From the NCBI GenBank assembly GCA_900696455.1, contig CAADGB010000273.1, positions 1 through 35,334 of the forward strand: DNA of 35,334 nucleotides, given 5' to 3'. This stretch comes from an uncultured delta proteobacterium. Its GTDB lineage: Bacteria > Myxococcota_A > Polyangia > Haliangiales > Haliangiaceae. Below are positions 9,105-18,263 of this stretch, piece by piece (position 1 is the first letter of the stretch; every line of letters starts with the position of its first letter). The position numbers and the translations under genes were made by a program. The notes beneath the pieces are model-generated. The model was not told the origin of the DNA and searched no databases. It worked only from the letters and a program-made list of their open reading frames with translations.

Positions 9105-10772
9105 GTGGATGCCCCCTACCGGAGCGCGCCGCGGGGCGGCGACGCCGGCCCACCGCGCGACGCCGGCATCGTCGGGGACGTCGTCGCCCAGTTCGCGGAC
9201 ACCCTCGCCTTCTACCGCGAGCTGGTGCAGAACGCGATCGACGCCGGCTCGCCCGAGATCGAGGTCGAGCTCCGCTTCGACGCCGAGGCCGGCGCGGTGC
9301 GCGCCCTGGTCCGCGATCGCGGCGAGGGCATGGACCAGGACGTGCTCGAGAACCAGCTCCTGGTGCTCTTCCGCTCCACCAAGGACCGGGACCCGACCAA
9401 GATCGGCAAGTTCGGCATCGGCTTCTCGTCGGTGCTGGCGCCGCGGCCGCGCCTGGTCGTGATCCAGACCGTGCGCGGCGGCCGCCGGCTGACCGTCCAC
9501 CTCACCACCGACCTCGCCTACCGCATCTTCGACGGCGGGCGCGCCACCCGCGACGGCACCACCGTCGAGCTCGAGCTGCCGATGGCCGCCGACGCGGTCG
9601 CCGACTTCGCCCGGCAGAGCCGCGACGCGCTGGCGCGCTGGTGCCGCCACGCCACCGTGCCGATCCGCTTCACCGCGCGCGGCCCCGGCGGCGAGCCGCT
9701 CGAGGACGTCCGCATCGACCGCCCCCTCGGCCTCGACGGCGCCCTGGTCGAGGTCCGCGGCGTGTCGAGCGACGGCCAGGCCTCGGCGGTGGTCGGGCTG
9801 ATGCCGGGCGCCGCGCCCTACGCCGGCTTCTTCAACCGCGGCCTCATGCTGCGCGAGGGCCCGGAGGCGCTCGCCGGCCAGGTCGCGTTCAAGGTCCAGG
9901 ACCCCCGCCTCGGCCACACCCTGTCGCGGGACGACGTCCGCCGCGACGCCGCGTTCGAGCGCGCGCTCGGCCTGGTCCGCGAGCTGGCCGGCCAGGCCCT
10001 GTGCCGGGCCGCCGCCGCCGAGCTGGCGACCGCCGCCCAGGGCGACGGCGCGCGCTGGCGCGCGCTGTTCGAGGCCCTCGACGCCGCCGAGCTCCCGCTG
10101 CGCCCCGAGGAGTGGGTCGCGCCGCTGCGCGTCCCCGTCGGCGACGACACCGCGGTGGCCCCGGCGCGGGTGCCCTACGCCGAGGTCTGGGCGTCGCCGG
10201 TGACGAGCCCGCTGGTCACCGCCCTGGCCGAGGGTGGGATCCCGGTGGTGGCGCTGACCGCCGGCGGGATCGCGCCCGAGCTCCTGCGCACGCGGGTGGC
10301 GCGGAGCTGCCGCCGCATGCTGGTCGAGGCCAGCGCCGCGCTGACGCTGGTCACCGAGGTCCCGCCCACGGTCGCCGACCACGGCTGGCTGGGCACGCTC
10401 GGCGAGCTCCTGACCGCGGTCGCCCGCCGCCCGCGCGCGATCGTCCTCGCCGAGCTCGACGGCGCCCGCGCCGACGTCCTGACCACCGCCGGCGGCCGCG
10501 ACGCCGCCCGCCACGTCCTCGACGAGCGGCGCTGGGTGATCGACGGCGCCGCCACCCGCCGCAACCCGCTGGGCTGGCTGTGGCGGCCGACGCTCCTGGT
10601 CAACGCCCGCCCCCCGCTCGTGGTCGGCGCCCGCCGCCGCGCCGCGCACGATCCGGTGGGCGCGGCCTCGCTGGTGGCGCGCGCGGTCCTGCAGCGCCAC
10701 GGCAAGCTCGACGACGACGCCTCGGAGGAGCTCCTGACCGCCACCCTCGATCGCCTGGGCGGTGCGCCGTGA
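9105..10772 (+). CDS. Hsp90/GHKL-type ATPase
   Basis: A 555-residue protein with an intact GHKL (Bergerat) ATP-binding fold. The N-box is RELVQNAIDAG (about 38-48; Glu39 general base and Asn43 for Mg). The G1 box is DRGEGM (71-76), and the G2 lid is GKFGIGFSS (101-109). SRDDVRRD (about 274-281) sits where Hsp90 family proteins have their LNxSRE block, favouring an Hsp90-like rather than MutL- or histidine-kinase-like relative. The C-terminal about 260 residues are unlike HtpG, and I cannot name them. The gene overlaps its partner (GTGA at 10769-10772), so the products are made together and probably interact. Likely role is ATP-driven conformational work, either chaperone or defence-type; this is inferred, not shown. 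Confidence 0.85.
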   Translation: MDAPYRSAPRGGDAGPPRDAGIVGDVVAQFADTLAFYRELVQNAIDAGSPEIEVELRFDAEAGAVRALVRDRGEGMDQDVLENQLLVLFRSTKDRDPTKIGKFGIGFSSVLAPRPRLVVIQTVRGGRRLTVHLTTDLAYRIFDGGRATRDGTTVELELPMAADAVADFARQSRDALARWCRHATVPIRFTARGPGGEPLEDVRIDRPLGLDGALVEVRGVSSDGQASAVVGLMPGAAPYAGFFNRGLMLREGPEALAGQVAFKVQDPRLGHTLSRDDVRRDAAFERALGLVRELAGQALCRAAAAELATAAQGDGARWRALFEALDAAELPLRPEEWVAPLRVPVGDDTAVAPARVPYAEVWASPVTSPLVTALAEGGIPVVALTAGGIAPELLRTRVARSCRRMLVEASAALTLVTEVPPTVADHGWLGTLGELLTAVARRPRAIVLAELDGARADVLTTAGGRDAARHVLDERRWVIDGAATRRNPLGWLWRPTLLVNARPPLVVGARRRAAHDPVGAASLVARAVLQRHGKLDDDASEELLTATLDRLGGAP

Positions 10773-13700
10773 CCGCGCGCCCGCCGCCCGGGGTCGAGCT
10801 CGCCAGCGGCCGGGTCCGCGTCGACGCCGGCCGCGCCATCGCCAAGCTGCGCGAGTACCGCCTCGCCGATCCGTTCGCCTGGATCCTGGAGGCGATCCGC
10901 GCCGCGGTGGCCAGCGGCGCCACCCACATCGCCGTCGACGGCGACGCCAACGACGTGTGGCTGCGGTGGGAGGGGCGGCCGTGGCCGGCCGCCGAGCTCC
11001 CCACCCTGCTCGACGAGCTGGTCAGCCCCGAGCCGGCGCGCGACGCCTACCATCGCCGCCTGCTCGCCGCCGCCGTCAACAGCGCGCTCGGCCTCGAGCC
11101 GGCGTGGGTCGACGTCCTCGCCAGCGACGGCCAGACCGCCGCCCGCGTCCGCTTCACCCCCGAGGCGCTCGAGGCCGGCGCCGACGGCGCGACGCCGCTC
11201 CAGCGGCTCGCGGTCACCGCCTGCCCGCCGCCGGCGGAGCTCGCGGGCGCGGGCGTCGTCGTCCACCTGCGCCGCCCGGCCGGCCTCGACACGCTGTGGC
11301 GCTTCCTCCGCCGCGACGAGCCGCCCGAGGTCCACACCGCCTACTTCGCCTGCCGCGACATCGCCGTGCCGACCGTCGTCGGCGGCGACCGGGTGGGGCG
11401 CGACCGCGCCGCCCACGATCTCCTCCGCGTGCCGCTGGGCGAGAACCTCGACGGCTTCGTGGCGCTGGTCCACCCCATGACCGCCGAGCGCGCGACCTTC
11501 GCCGTCGCCGAGCTCGGCGTCGAGGTGGTGCGCGAGCCCTGGCGGTCGCCGGCCCTCCCCGCGCAGGCGGTCCACGGCCCGCCGCCGCCGCTGCGGGTGC
11601 TCGTCGACGGCCCGCGCATGCCGACCAACGCCTCGCGCTCGCAGGTGCGCGAGGACGCCCACCCCATCGCGGCGGCGCGGCGGCAGGCCGAGCGCAAGAC
11701 CGCCGAGCTGCTGGCCGAGCTGGCCCGGCGCCTCGCCGAGGCGCCGGCCGGCGCCGAGCCGGCCGAGCGCCGCGAGCTGCGGGCCGCGGCGCTGGCGCTC
11801 CTGGCCTCGGCGATCGCCGGCGACGACTGGCAGGACCGGATCGCGAGCCTGCCGCCGGCGCTGGCGCCGCTGGCCCGGCTGCCGCTCCTCCAGAACGCGG
11901 TCGGCGCCTGGCGCGCGCCCGCCGCGCCGTGGAGCGGCATCGCCTACCAGGGCGACGAGCCCCTCGCCGTCGAGCTGGCGCCGTGGCTCGACACCATGCC
12001 GTGGCTGCGCCCCGAGAGCCCCGAGCGCCTGCTCCTCGGCGACGCGGTCCCCGACGCCGGCGCCGAGCGCCGGATGATCCGGGCCGCGCGCCGCCGCCGC
12101 CAGGCGCGGGCGCGCTTCCTCGGCCTGCCCACCCGCGAGGCCCGGGTGCCGCGCCGGGCCAGCTCGCGGGTGCGGGCGCGGCTGGGCGCCGGCCCCCGCG
12201 GCAGCGCGCCCGACGACGCCTTCACCGGGCTCGCCGGCGAGGTGTGCGTGGCCGCCGCCCCCGGGCCCGGCCGCCTGACCCTGCTCCACGACGAGCGCGC
12301 GATCGTCTCGGTCACCCTCGACGTGCCGGCCGCGATCGACGCCGTCGTCGGCGGCGCGCCCCTGGTCCCCGACGAGCGCTACCGCGGGGTCGCGGTCGAC
12401 GACGGCTACCACCGCGCCGAGCGCGCCGCGCGCCTGGCCGCGATCCGCGCCATCGAGGCGCTGTGCGGGGACGACGACCACGACGGGGTCGAGCGCGGCG
12501 AGCCGCGCTGGCGCCCCGAGGACCGGGCGCTGGTGGTGGCGGCCCTGCAGATGGCGCGCGACCTCGACCTGACGATCGACGACGACGCGCCGCTGGCGCG
12601 CGCCGCGATCTGGCCGACCGCCGACGGCCAGCGCCTGGGGCTGGCCGGGCTGCGTCGCGAGCGGGTGCTCGCCGTCGCCGAGCCCGACCTCGACGTCGTC
12701 GCGCCGCCGGGCCGGGTGCTGGTGCGGATCCCCCGCGCCGAGCGCGCGGTGCTGCGCGGCCACCTCGGCGCCGCCACCCTGGTCGTGCCCTACGGCGCGG
12801 CCTCGGCCCGCCCCGCCCTCGATCCCGCGATGACCCTGGCCCGCCGCCTCGTCGAGCGCACCGGCCGGGCGACGCTGGCGCGGCGCGCCGACGGCGCCGG
12901 CGGCGCGATCACGTTCGGCGGCGCGGGGCCGTCGACCGCCTCCACCTCGTCGCTCGAGGTCTACCACCGTGGCCAGCGCCTGGGCGTGATCGCCCGCCAG
13001 CCCGCCCACTTCGACTGCGAGATCGCGGTCGACAGCGAGGCGGTGGTCCCCGACGACGCCTGGCTCACCGCCCGCGACGCCACCGCGGTGACCGAGCTCG
13101 ATCTGGCGGCGTGGGAGCGCGAGCTGGCGCGCGCGGTGACCCGGGCGCTGCTCGGCGACGTCGATCCCGAGCTGCTCCTGCCGCAGCGCCCGCTCCGCCT
13201 CGACGATCCCACCGGGCGCGCCCTGTGCGAGGCGCTGGCCCGGAGCTCGCCGCGCAAGCTCCTCGCCGACCGCCTCCTGCGCTCGCTCCGCGCGCACCCG
13301 CTGCTCGCGATCGTGGGCCACGACGCGCGGGTGAGCATCGACGAGCTGGTGGCCGCGTTCCGCGACGGCCCCATCCCGGCCCTCGGTCACGCCGCCGCCG
13401 CCACCGCCGGCGAGCTCGGCGACTGGCGACCGCTGGTGGCCGGCGAGACCGTGCGGCGCATGGTCGCCGCCGTCACCGGGCGCGCCGTCGTCGACGCCGC
13501 CGACCAGCTCGACCGCCGGCACGCCGAGGCCGCCCGCGCCCGTCGCCTCGCCGAGCACCGGGCGCGGCCGGTCGAGCCGCTCGAGCTGCCGGCCGCGTGC
13601 GCGCCGGTGGCGCTCGGCAAGGGGCTGCGCGGCGTGGTCGGGCTGGGCGACGACGACCGGCTGGACGCCGTGGTCCTGCTCGAGGGCCGGCGCCTCAGCG

Positions 13701-16096
13701 TCGTCACCTCGGCCCCCGACCTGCCGCTGCGCGCCGTGGTCGCGATCGTCGAGGCCGACCTCGACGACGGGGCGCGGGCGCTGCGCCCGACGACCCGCGC
13801 CCGCATCGTGAGCGAAGTGCAGGCGAGCGGCGGCCGGGTCCTGGCCGAGCTGGCCCGCGTCGCCCCCGCGCGCCTGCACGACGATCCCGCGGCGCGGCGC
13901 CTGCTCGCCGCCTGGTTCGCGTTCCACCGCCCCGGCGATCACGAGGTGCGCGCCGCGGTGCGCGCCGCCCCCGCCTGGCCGACCATCCAGGGCGAGCGCG
14001 CGTCGATCACCGCGGCGACCCACGGCCGGGCCCTCGCGATCGCCGCCTGGCGTGGCTCCTGGCTCGCCGGCGATCCCGCCGATCCCCTCGACGCGCCGGT
14101 CCTGGCGCTGCCCCCCGACCCCGCCGGCGAGGCGCTGCGCAAGCTCCTCACCGAGCTCGGCCCCGGGTCGGTCGAGGACGTGACCGCCCGGGTCACGCGC
14201 CTGCAGGCCCAGCGCCGGGTCGCGCGCGGGGTCGTGCCCGCGCCGACCATCCCCGGCGCCGCGCCCGAGCTGACGCGCCGCCTCGACGAGCTGGGCGAGA
14301 CCCACGGCCTGGGCCGGGGCGAGATCGGCTTCGTCGACGAGCCGGGGTCGCGCATGCTCCTCCACGTCGACGGCGAGCACCGGGCCGACCTGCCGCTCGC
14401 GGTCGTGCCGCCGGTCGCGATCGCGATCGAGGCGCCCGATCTCGTCGCCGAGCTGGCTCGCCCCGGCGGCCTCGCCGCCGCGCACCGCGAGCGCCTGGCC
14501 CGCGACGTCGGCCGCCTCGCCGTCGCCCTGGTCCAGCGCGCGGTCGGCGCCGACCGCACCACGCCGCCGTGGCTGCGCCGCCGCCTGCGCGCCGCCGTGC
14601 TGTCGGGGCGCCTCGATCCGCGGCAGGTGTCGGGCGCGCCCCTGTTCGACACCGTCAGCGGCAAGCCCGCGCGCTGGCGCGCCATCGTCGACCAGGACCG
14701 CCGGTTCGGCGCGGTGTGGTACGTCGTCGACGAGCCGGCCGGTCAGCCCCTCGACCGCGCGCGCATCGTGCTCCGCCTGACCCCCGACGAGGCGCGGCTG
14801 GCCGCCACCCTCACCGCGGTGACGATGGTGAACGCGGCCAACGAGCTGCGGCTGGACGCCCGCACCCGCGAGAACCGCGGCCGCGCGCCGCGCACCCGCC
14901 TCGCGCTGCCGCCCGAGGTGCGAGACGCCGCGCTCGACGTGGTCGACCTCGACCGCGGCGCCCGCCGCGGCGTCATGGCGCTCCTCCACCCCCGCGCCGC
15001 GCGCGCCCGCGGCGTCCACGCCAGCCGCGGCCAGCACCCCTACGACGTCATGCCCGACCCGTGCCCGTGGCCGACCCACACCGTGGTCGAGGATCCGTCG
15101 CTCACCGACGACCGCACGGCGAGCCGGCCGCTCTTCGACGAGCCCTGGCACGCGCGCGCCCGCTACCTGGTGGCGACCGCGGCCGCCGCGCTCGAGCGGG
15201 TGGTGGCCGCCCCGCCGGGCGTCCTGGCCCAGGTCACGATCTCGGCGTGGCCCGACGAGGCGCTGGCCGGGCTGCCGGTGACCGGCGCGCTGTGGCGAGG
15301 CGGCGACCGCCCGGGCGTCGTCGAGGTCGTCACCGAGGACGGGACGATCGAGGTCACCTCGCCCGAGCAGGCCCCGTTCGCCGGCCGCCTCTTCGTCGCG
15401 CCCGCGCCCCGCGACCTGCGCGCCGCCGTGGCCGCGCTCTGCCGGCACCACGGCGCCGATCCCGGCCCGGGCCTTCGCGGGCACGCGCGGCCGACCCCGG
15501 CCGCGTCGACCCCGGACCCGAGCCCGGCGCCGGCGAGCCCGACCGCGGCGCGCGCGGCGAACCCGAGCCCGACGTCCGCGCGCCCCGCGAGCCCGAGCCC
15601 GGCCCCCACCCCCGTGACGCCGCCGGCCGCGCGGCCGGGCGAGGAGGGCGCGTTCGACGTCCGGGCCCGGCTCGCCGACCGCGCGCGGGTGTCCGAGGCG
15701 AAGGCGGCGCTCGCCGAGCGCATGCGCCGGTTCGAGGAGGCGCGCGAGCGCGCCGACGCCCCGCCGCCGCCGCCCCACCCGCTCGAGGCGCTGGCCCTCG
15801 CCCTCGACGAGCGGCTGGGCCGGGCGATCCCGGTCCGCCACTACGGCCGCGTCACGATCGCGCCCGACCGCCGCGCCCCGCTCGCGCGCGTCCACGAGGA
15901 CCGGCTGGTGCTGGCCGGCGCCTCGCGACCGCTCCGCCACCTCGCCGAGGCGCTCGACGCGCGCGCGCCGTGGGCCGCGGCCGGCGTCGACGCGCTGGCC
16001 GCCCACGCCATGACGCTGCTCAACCTCGTCCACGAGCGCGTCACCGATCGCCACGAGGCGGAGACGCTGGTCACCTGGATGAACGCGAGGCGCTGA
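10769..16096 (+). CDS. Giant protein with degenerate Hsp90-like N-terminus, partner of the GHKL ATPase
   Basis: A 1775-residue cytoplasmic protein of unknown function with no signal peptide or membrane helix. Its start lines up with the upstream ATPase: WILEAIRAAVASGATHIAV (about 38-56) matches YRELVQNAIDAGSPEIEV, but the N-box Asn is Ala and the later acidic residue is Ala. The G1 box is replaced by RWEGRPW, so ATP binding is probably lost. NASRSQVRED (about 287-297) resembles the Hsp90 LNxSRE block. The long middle is Ala/Arg/Leu/Asp-rich and unrecognised. A Pro/Ser/Ala linker (about 1574-1625) leads to a charged helix and a final about 105-residue domain ending LVTWMNARR. Overlap with the upstream stop sets GTG 10769 as the start. 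It could be a scaffold or regulator for the ATPase. Confidence 0.85.
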   Translation: MTARPPPGVELASGRVRVDAGRAIAKLREYRLADPFAWILEAIRAAVASGATHIAVDGDANDVWLRWEGRPWPAAELPTLLDELVSPEPARDAYHRRLLAAAVNSALGLEPAWVDVLASDGQTAARVRFTPEALEAGADGATPLQRLAVTACPPPAELAGAGVVVHLRRPAGLDTLWRFLRRDEPPEVHTAYFACRDIAVPTVVGGDRVGRDRAAHDLLRVPLGENLDGFVALVHPMTAERATFAVAELGVEVVREPWRSPALPAQAVHGPPPPLRVLVDGPRMPTNASRSQVREDAHPIAAARRQAERKTAELLAELARRLAEAPAGAEPAERRELRAAALALLASAIAGDDWQDRIASLPPALAPLARLPLLQNAVGAWRAPAAPWSGIAYQGDEPLAVELAPWLDTMPWLRPESPERLLLGDAVPDAGAERRMIRAARRRRQARARFLGLPTREARVPRRASSRVRARLGAGPRGSAPDDAFTGLAGEVCVAAAPGPGRLTLLHDERAIVSVTLDVPAAIDAVVGGAPLVPDERYRGVAVDDGYHRAERAARLAAIRAIEALCGDDDHDGVERGEPRWRPEDRALVVAALQMARDLDLTIDDDAPLARAAIWPTADGQRLGLAGLRRERVLAVAEPDLDVVAPPGRVLVRIPRAERAVLRGHLGAATLVVPYGAASARPALDPAMTLARRLVERTGRATLARRADGAGGAITFGGAGPSTASTSSLEVYHRGQRLGVIARQPAHFDCEIAVDSEAVVPDDAWLTARDATAVTELDLAAWERELARAVTRALLGDVDPELLLPQRPLRLDDPTGRALCEALARSSPRKLLADRLLRSLRAHPLLAIVGHDARVSIDELVAAFRDGPIPALGHAAAATAGELGDWRPLVAGETVRRMVAAVTGRAVVDAADQLDRRHAEAARARRLAEHRARPVEPLELPAACAPVALGKGLRGVVGLGDDDRLDAVVLLEGRRLSVVTSAPDLPLRAVVAIVEADLDDGARALRPTTRARIVSEVQASGGRVLAELARVAPARLHDDPAARRLLAAWFAFHRPGDHEVRAAVRAAPAWPTIQGERASITAATHGRALAIAAWRGSWLAGDPADPLDAPVLALPPDPAGEALRKLLTELGPGSVEDVTARVTRLQAQRRVARGVVPAPTIPGAAPELTRRLDELGETHGLGRGEIGFVDEPGSRMLLHVDGEHRADLPLAVVPPVAIAIEAPDLVAELARPGGLAAAHRERLARDVGRLAVALVQRAVGADRTTPPWLRRRLRAAVLSGRLDPRQVSGAPLFDTVSGKPARWRAIVDQDRRFGAVWYVVDEPAGQPLDRARIVLRLTPDEARLAATLTAVTMVNAANELRLDARTRENRGRAPRTRLALPPEVRDAALDVVDLDRGARRGVMALLHPRAARARGVHASRGQHPYDVMPDPCPWPTHTVVEDPSLTDDRTASRPLFDEPWHARARYLVATAAAALERVVAAPPGVLAQVTISAWPDEALAGLPVTGALWRGGDRPGVVEVVTEDGTIEVTSPEQAPFAGRLFVAPAPRDLRAAVAALCRHHGADPGPGLRGHARPTPAASTPDPSPAPASPTAARAANPSPTSARPASPSPAPTPVTPPAARPGEEGAFDVRARLADRARVSEAKAALAERMRRFEEARERADAPPPPPHPLEALALALDERLGRAIPVRHYGRVTIAPDRRAPLARVHEDRLVLAGASRPLRHLAEALDARAPWAAAGVDALAAHAMTLLNLVHERVTDRHEAETLVTWMNARR

Positions 16097-16142
16097 CGCC
16101 GGGCGTGGCGCGCCGGACGTCGGCGGACGGCCAGCGCGGCGC

Positions 16143-16310
16143 GATCCGTACCCGAGCCCGGGTCCGGATCCGGATCCGAGCCCGAGCCCGAGCCCGAATC
16201 CGCGCCCGAATCCGAGCCCGAGCCCGAGTCCGAGCCCGAATCCGAGCCCGAATCCCGATCCGGATCCGGACCCGAGCCCGAGCCCGAGCCCGAGCCCGAA
16301 TCCGCGCCCC
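16143..16310. repeat. Degenerate hexanucleotide array A (CCGAGC / CCGAAT type)
   Basis: About 28 hexamer units, mostly CCGAGC with CCGAAT, CCGAGT and CCGGAT variants, beginning at GATCCG. There are no spacers of constant length and no dyad repeats, so it is not a CRISPR. It begins 46 bp after the giant gene's stop. Confidence 0.85.
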
Positions 16311-16332
16311 ATCCCCGCTGACCGTTCCCCCA

Positions 16333-16349
16333 CGTTGCGCGACGCAACG
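16333..16349. promoter_or_regulatory. Inverted repeat upstream of the glucan operon
   Basis: Perfect arms CGTTGCG / CGCAACG around CGA. It lies 103 bp before ATG 16452, where a repressor or activator site for the three-gene unit could sit. The regulator is unknown. Confidence 0.3.
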
Positions 16350-16451
16350 CCGGCCAGCCCGCGCGCCACCGCGGTCTTACCAGCTTCCCTCGTCATCTCG
16401 CCGACCTGCGCCGTCCCTCCCCGCGGCACGAGCGTTGCTCTCCGTCGCGGC

Positions 16452-17387
16452 ATGGACCGCCTCCCCACCCCGGACCTGTTCGCCTCCGCCCTCACCCGCC
16501 TCCGTCACCACGGCGCCACCGCCGGCAAGGCCGCCCTCGCCGGCGCCGTGCTGCTGCCGCTGCCGGCGCAGGTCGCCTGCATCACCGCCCCCGACCTCGG
16601 CGAGGTCGGCCAGCACGACTGGGCGCAGTACGAGGGCCAGCGCAACACCACGATGGTCAGCTACACCGGCACCGCGTGGTCGGTGTGCCGCTTCCCCAAC
16701 ACCCGCTTCGGCTGCGGCGCCGTCGACCTCATCGTCAAGCTGCGCGTGCGCCCGGTCACCGGCGCCAACCTCGACTGGAAGCGCGTCGGCGTCATCTACA
16801 AGACCCCCGAGGACCAGACCGAGCGCACCTCGATCGGCCACTACGTCACGACCTGGGGCAACGGCGACGAGGAGTGGCACGTGCCGGTCACGGTCTCGAG
16901 CGGCCAGCGCACGATGCTGTTCGACGCCTGGTACCAGGACGGCGCCGGCCACACCTACTTCGACGACAACCACGGCGAGCTCCACGTCTACAACGACGGC
17001 CCGTCGTACCAGGTCGTGCGCATGGAGCCGTGGCGCGACACCGTGGTCGTCGACCACGACCGCGTGACCGGCTCGCTGTCGCTCCAGCTCGCCGATCTCG
17101 ACTACGACAAGCAGATCGAGATCGTCGCCACCACCGACGGCTGGGACACGGTGATCCAGCTCGGCATGGGCCAGGCCGGCGACGTCAACCGCTGGTACTG
17201 GGCCGAGGACTACCCGTGGAGCGGCCGCGAGCGCTGGCAGCTCGATCTCGATCTGCCGCAGGGCGGCGAGGCCTTCGAGTACGCGGTGGTCTACCGCCAC
17301 GGCGTCGTCAACGGCGCCCGCACCTACGAGTTCTGGGACAACAACTTCGGCGCCAACTACGTCGTGCCCCGCGTCGTCGTGCCGTGA
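16452..17387 (+). CDS. Exported protein with two tandem CBM21/CBM53-like carbohydrate-binding domains
   Basis: A 311-residue protein with a charged N-terminus and a hydrophobic helix (about 25-42, AALAGAVLLPLPAQVAC), probably an export signal. Two domains follow. The first (about 50-185) has WKRVGVIYKT and ends FDDNHGELHVYNDG. The second (about 195-311) has YDKQIEIVATTDGWDT and ends FWDNNFGANYVV. The pattern of an early V.Y-strand with Trp and a terminal WDNNxGxNY is the signature of starch/glycogen-binding CBM21-type modules. No catalytic domain is present, so the likely role is binding an alpha-glucan or presenting it to a partner. The stop overlaps the PHP start (GTGA), and a GH13 gene follows, which supports a glucan role. 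ATG 16452 is preferred over upstream GTG 16335 because export-like sequence starts there. Confidence 0.8.
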   Translation: MDRLPTPDLFASALTRLRHHGATAGKAALAGAVLLPLPAQVACITAPDLGEVGQHDWAQYEGQRNTTMVSYTGTAWSVCRFPNTRFGCGAVDLIVKLRVRPVTGANLDWKRVGVIYKTPEDQTERTSIGHYVTTWGNGDEEWHVPVTVSSGQRTMLFDAWYQDGAGHTYFDDNHGELHVYNDGPSYQVVRMEPWRDTVVVDHDRVTGSLSLQLADLDYDKQIEIVATTDGWDTVIQLGMGQAGDVNRWYWAEDYPWSGRERWQLDLDLPQGGEAFEYAVVYRHGVVNGARTYEFWDNNFGANYVVPRVVVP

Positions 17388-18238
17388 CCGGCGCCGACAC
17401 CGTCCCCACCGACCTGCACGGGCACACCCGCTTCTCCGACGGGCGGGCCGAGCCCGAGGACTACGTCGCGTTCCGCGCCGGCCTCGGGCTCGAGGTGATC
17501 GCGGTGTCGGACCACGACACGTTCGCGGCGGTGCCGCGCGCCGCCGCCGCCGCCGCCGCCCTCGGCGTGACCCTGGTGCCGGCGATGGAGGTCACGACCT
17601 TCATCCACTTCGGCACCGCCCGCGCCGAGCAGGTCCACGTCCTGGCCTACTTCCCGCCCCGGCGCGCCCTCGACGGCACCCTGGGCGAGACCCGGCTGGG
17701 GGCGCGCGCGGTGACGGCCTGCCTGCGCTGGCGGACGTTCTGCCTCGCCTGGCTGGACGGCCTGCCCGAGGACCAGCGCTGGTACCTCGATCCCGATCGC
17801 GCGCTGGCGTCGCGGGTCGGCACCGAGTTCCCGGCGCTCCAGGACTTCCTCGAGCTGGTCGCCCGCCGCAACCGCCTGGTCTACGACGACTTCATCCGCG
17901 CCCACCGCGCCTACTGGGAGGCCGACCGCGAGCTGTTCGGGTGGTCGCCCGAGGAGGCGATCGAGACCATCCGCGCCGACGGCGCCCTCGACGTGGTCGC
18001 CCACCCGGCGCGGCTGCGCGATCGCGCCCGCATGGACCGGGTGATCGACCACGCCCACGGCCTCGAGGTCTACCCCTCCCGCCACAAGGAGCGGGTCGCC
18101 GCCGACTGGCGAGCGCGGGCCGAGGGCGCCGGCAAGCACTGGACCGCCTCGGCCGACGATCACGGTCACACCACCTACCTGCGCCCGCCCGACGGCACCC
18201 CGCGGCGGACGATCGAGCGCATCTGCGCCGGCGCCTGA
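17384..18238 (+). CDS. PHP-domain metal-dependent phosphoesterase
   Basis: A 284-residue hydrolase of the PHP superfamily, which uses a cluster of metal ions to cleave phosphoesters. Metal ligands in family order are visible: LHGHTRFSDG (His12, His14), VSDHDTF (Asp43, His44), Glu69 in AMEV, His85 in QVHVLAYF, then VAHPAR and DDHGH near the C-terminus. The opening resembles the TrpH/YciV-type (RNase AM, nucleotide 3',5'-bisphosphate phosphatase) branch, but a middle stretch (about 92-170) is particular to this protein. GTG 17384 overlaps the previous stop by four bases, giving translational coupling to the CBM21-like gene; 25 bp separate it from the GH13/radical SAM gene. Substrate unknown; a sugar phosphate or nucleotide is possible. 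Confidence 0.88.
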   Translation: MTGADTVPTDLHGHTRFSDGRAEPEDYVAFRAGLGLEVIAVSDHDTFAAVPRAAAAAAALGVTLVPAMEVTTFIHFGTARAEQVHVLAYFPPRRALDGTLGETRLGARAVTACLRWRTFCLAWLDGLPEDQRWYLDPDRALASRVGTEFPALQDFLELVARRNRLVYDDFIRAHRAYWEADRELFGWSPEEAIETIRADGALDVVAHPARLRDRARMDRVIDHAHGLEVYPSRHKERVAADWRARAEGAGKHWTASADDHGHTTYLRPPDGTPRRTIERICAGA

Positions 18239-18263
18239 TCCGGTCGCTGCCCCAGGAGCTGTC

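Larger units (their letters stand above)
16097..16451. other. Intergenic region holding hexamer array A and an inverted repeat
   Basis: No gene seen. It contains the CCGAGN array (16143-16310) and a 7-bp inverted repeat (16333-16349) about 100 bp before the CBM21-like gene. Open frames through the array exist only because the hexamer contains no stop codon. Confidence 0.6.

Noticed and set aside
16143-16310. CRISPR array
   Set aside because: There are no constant-length spacers or unique inserts; the units are contiguous 6-mers.
10175-16495. Very long minus-strand open frame opposite the GHKL genes
   Set aside because: It mirrors the GC-biased codons of the plus-strand genes. Its translation is low-complexity Arg/Gly/Ala/Val with no domains.
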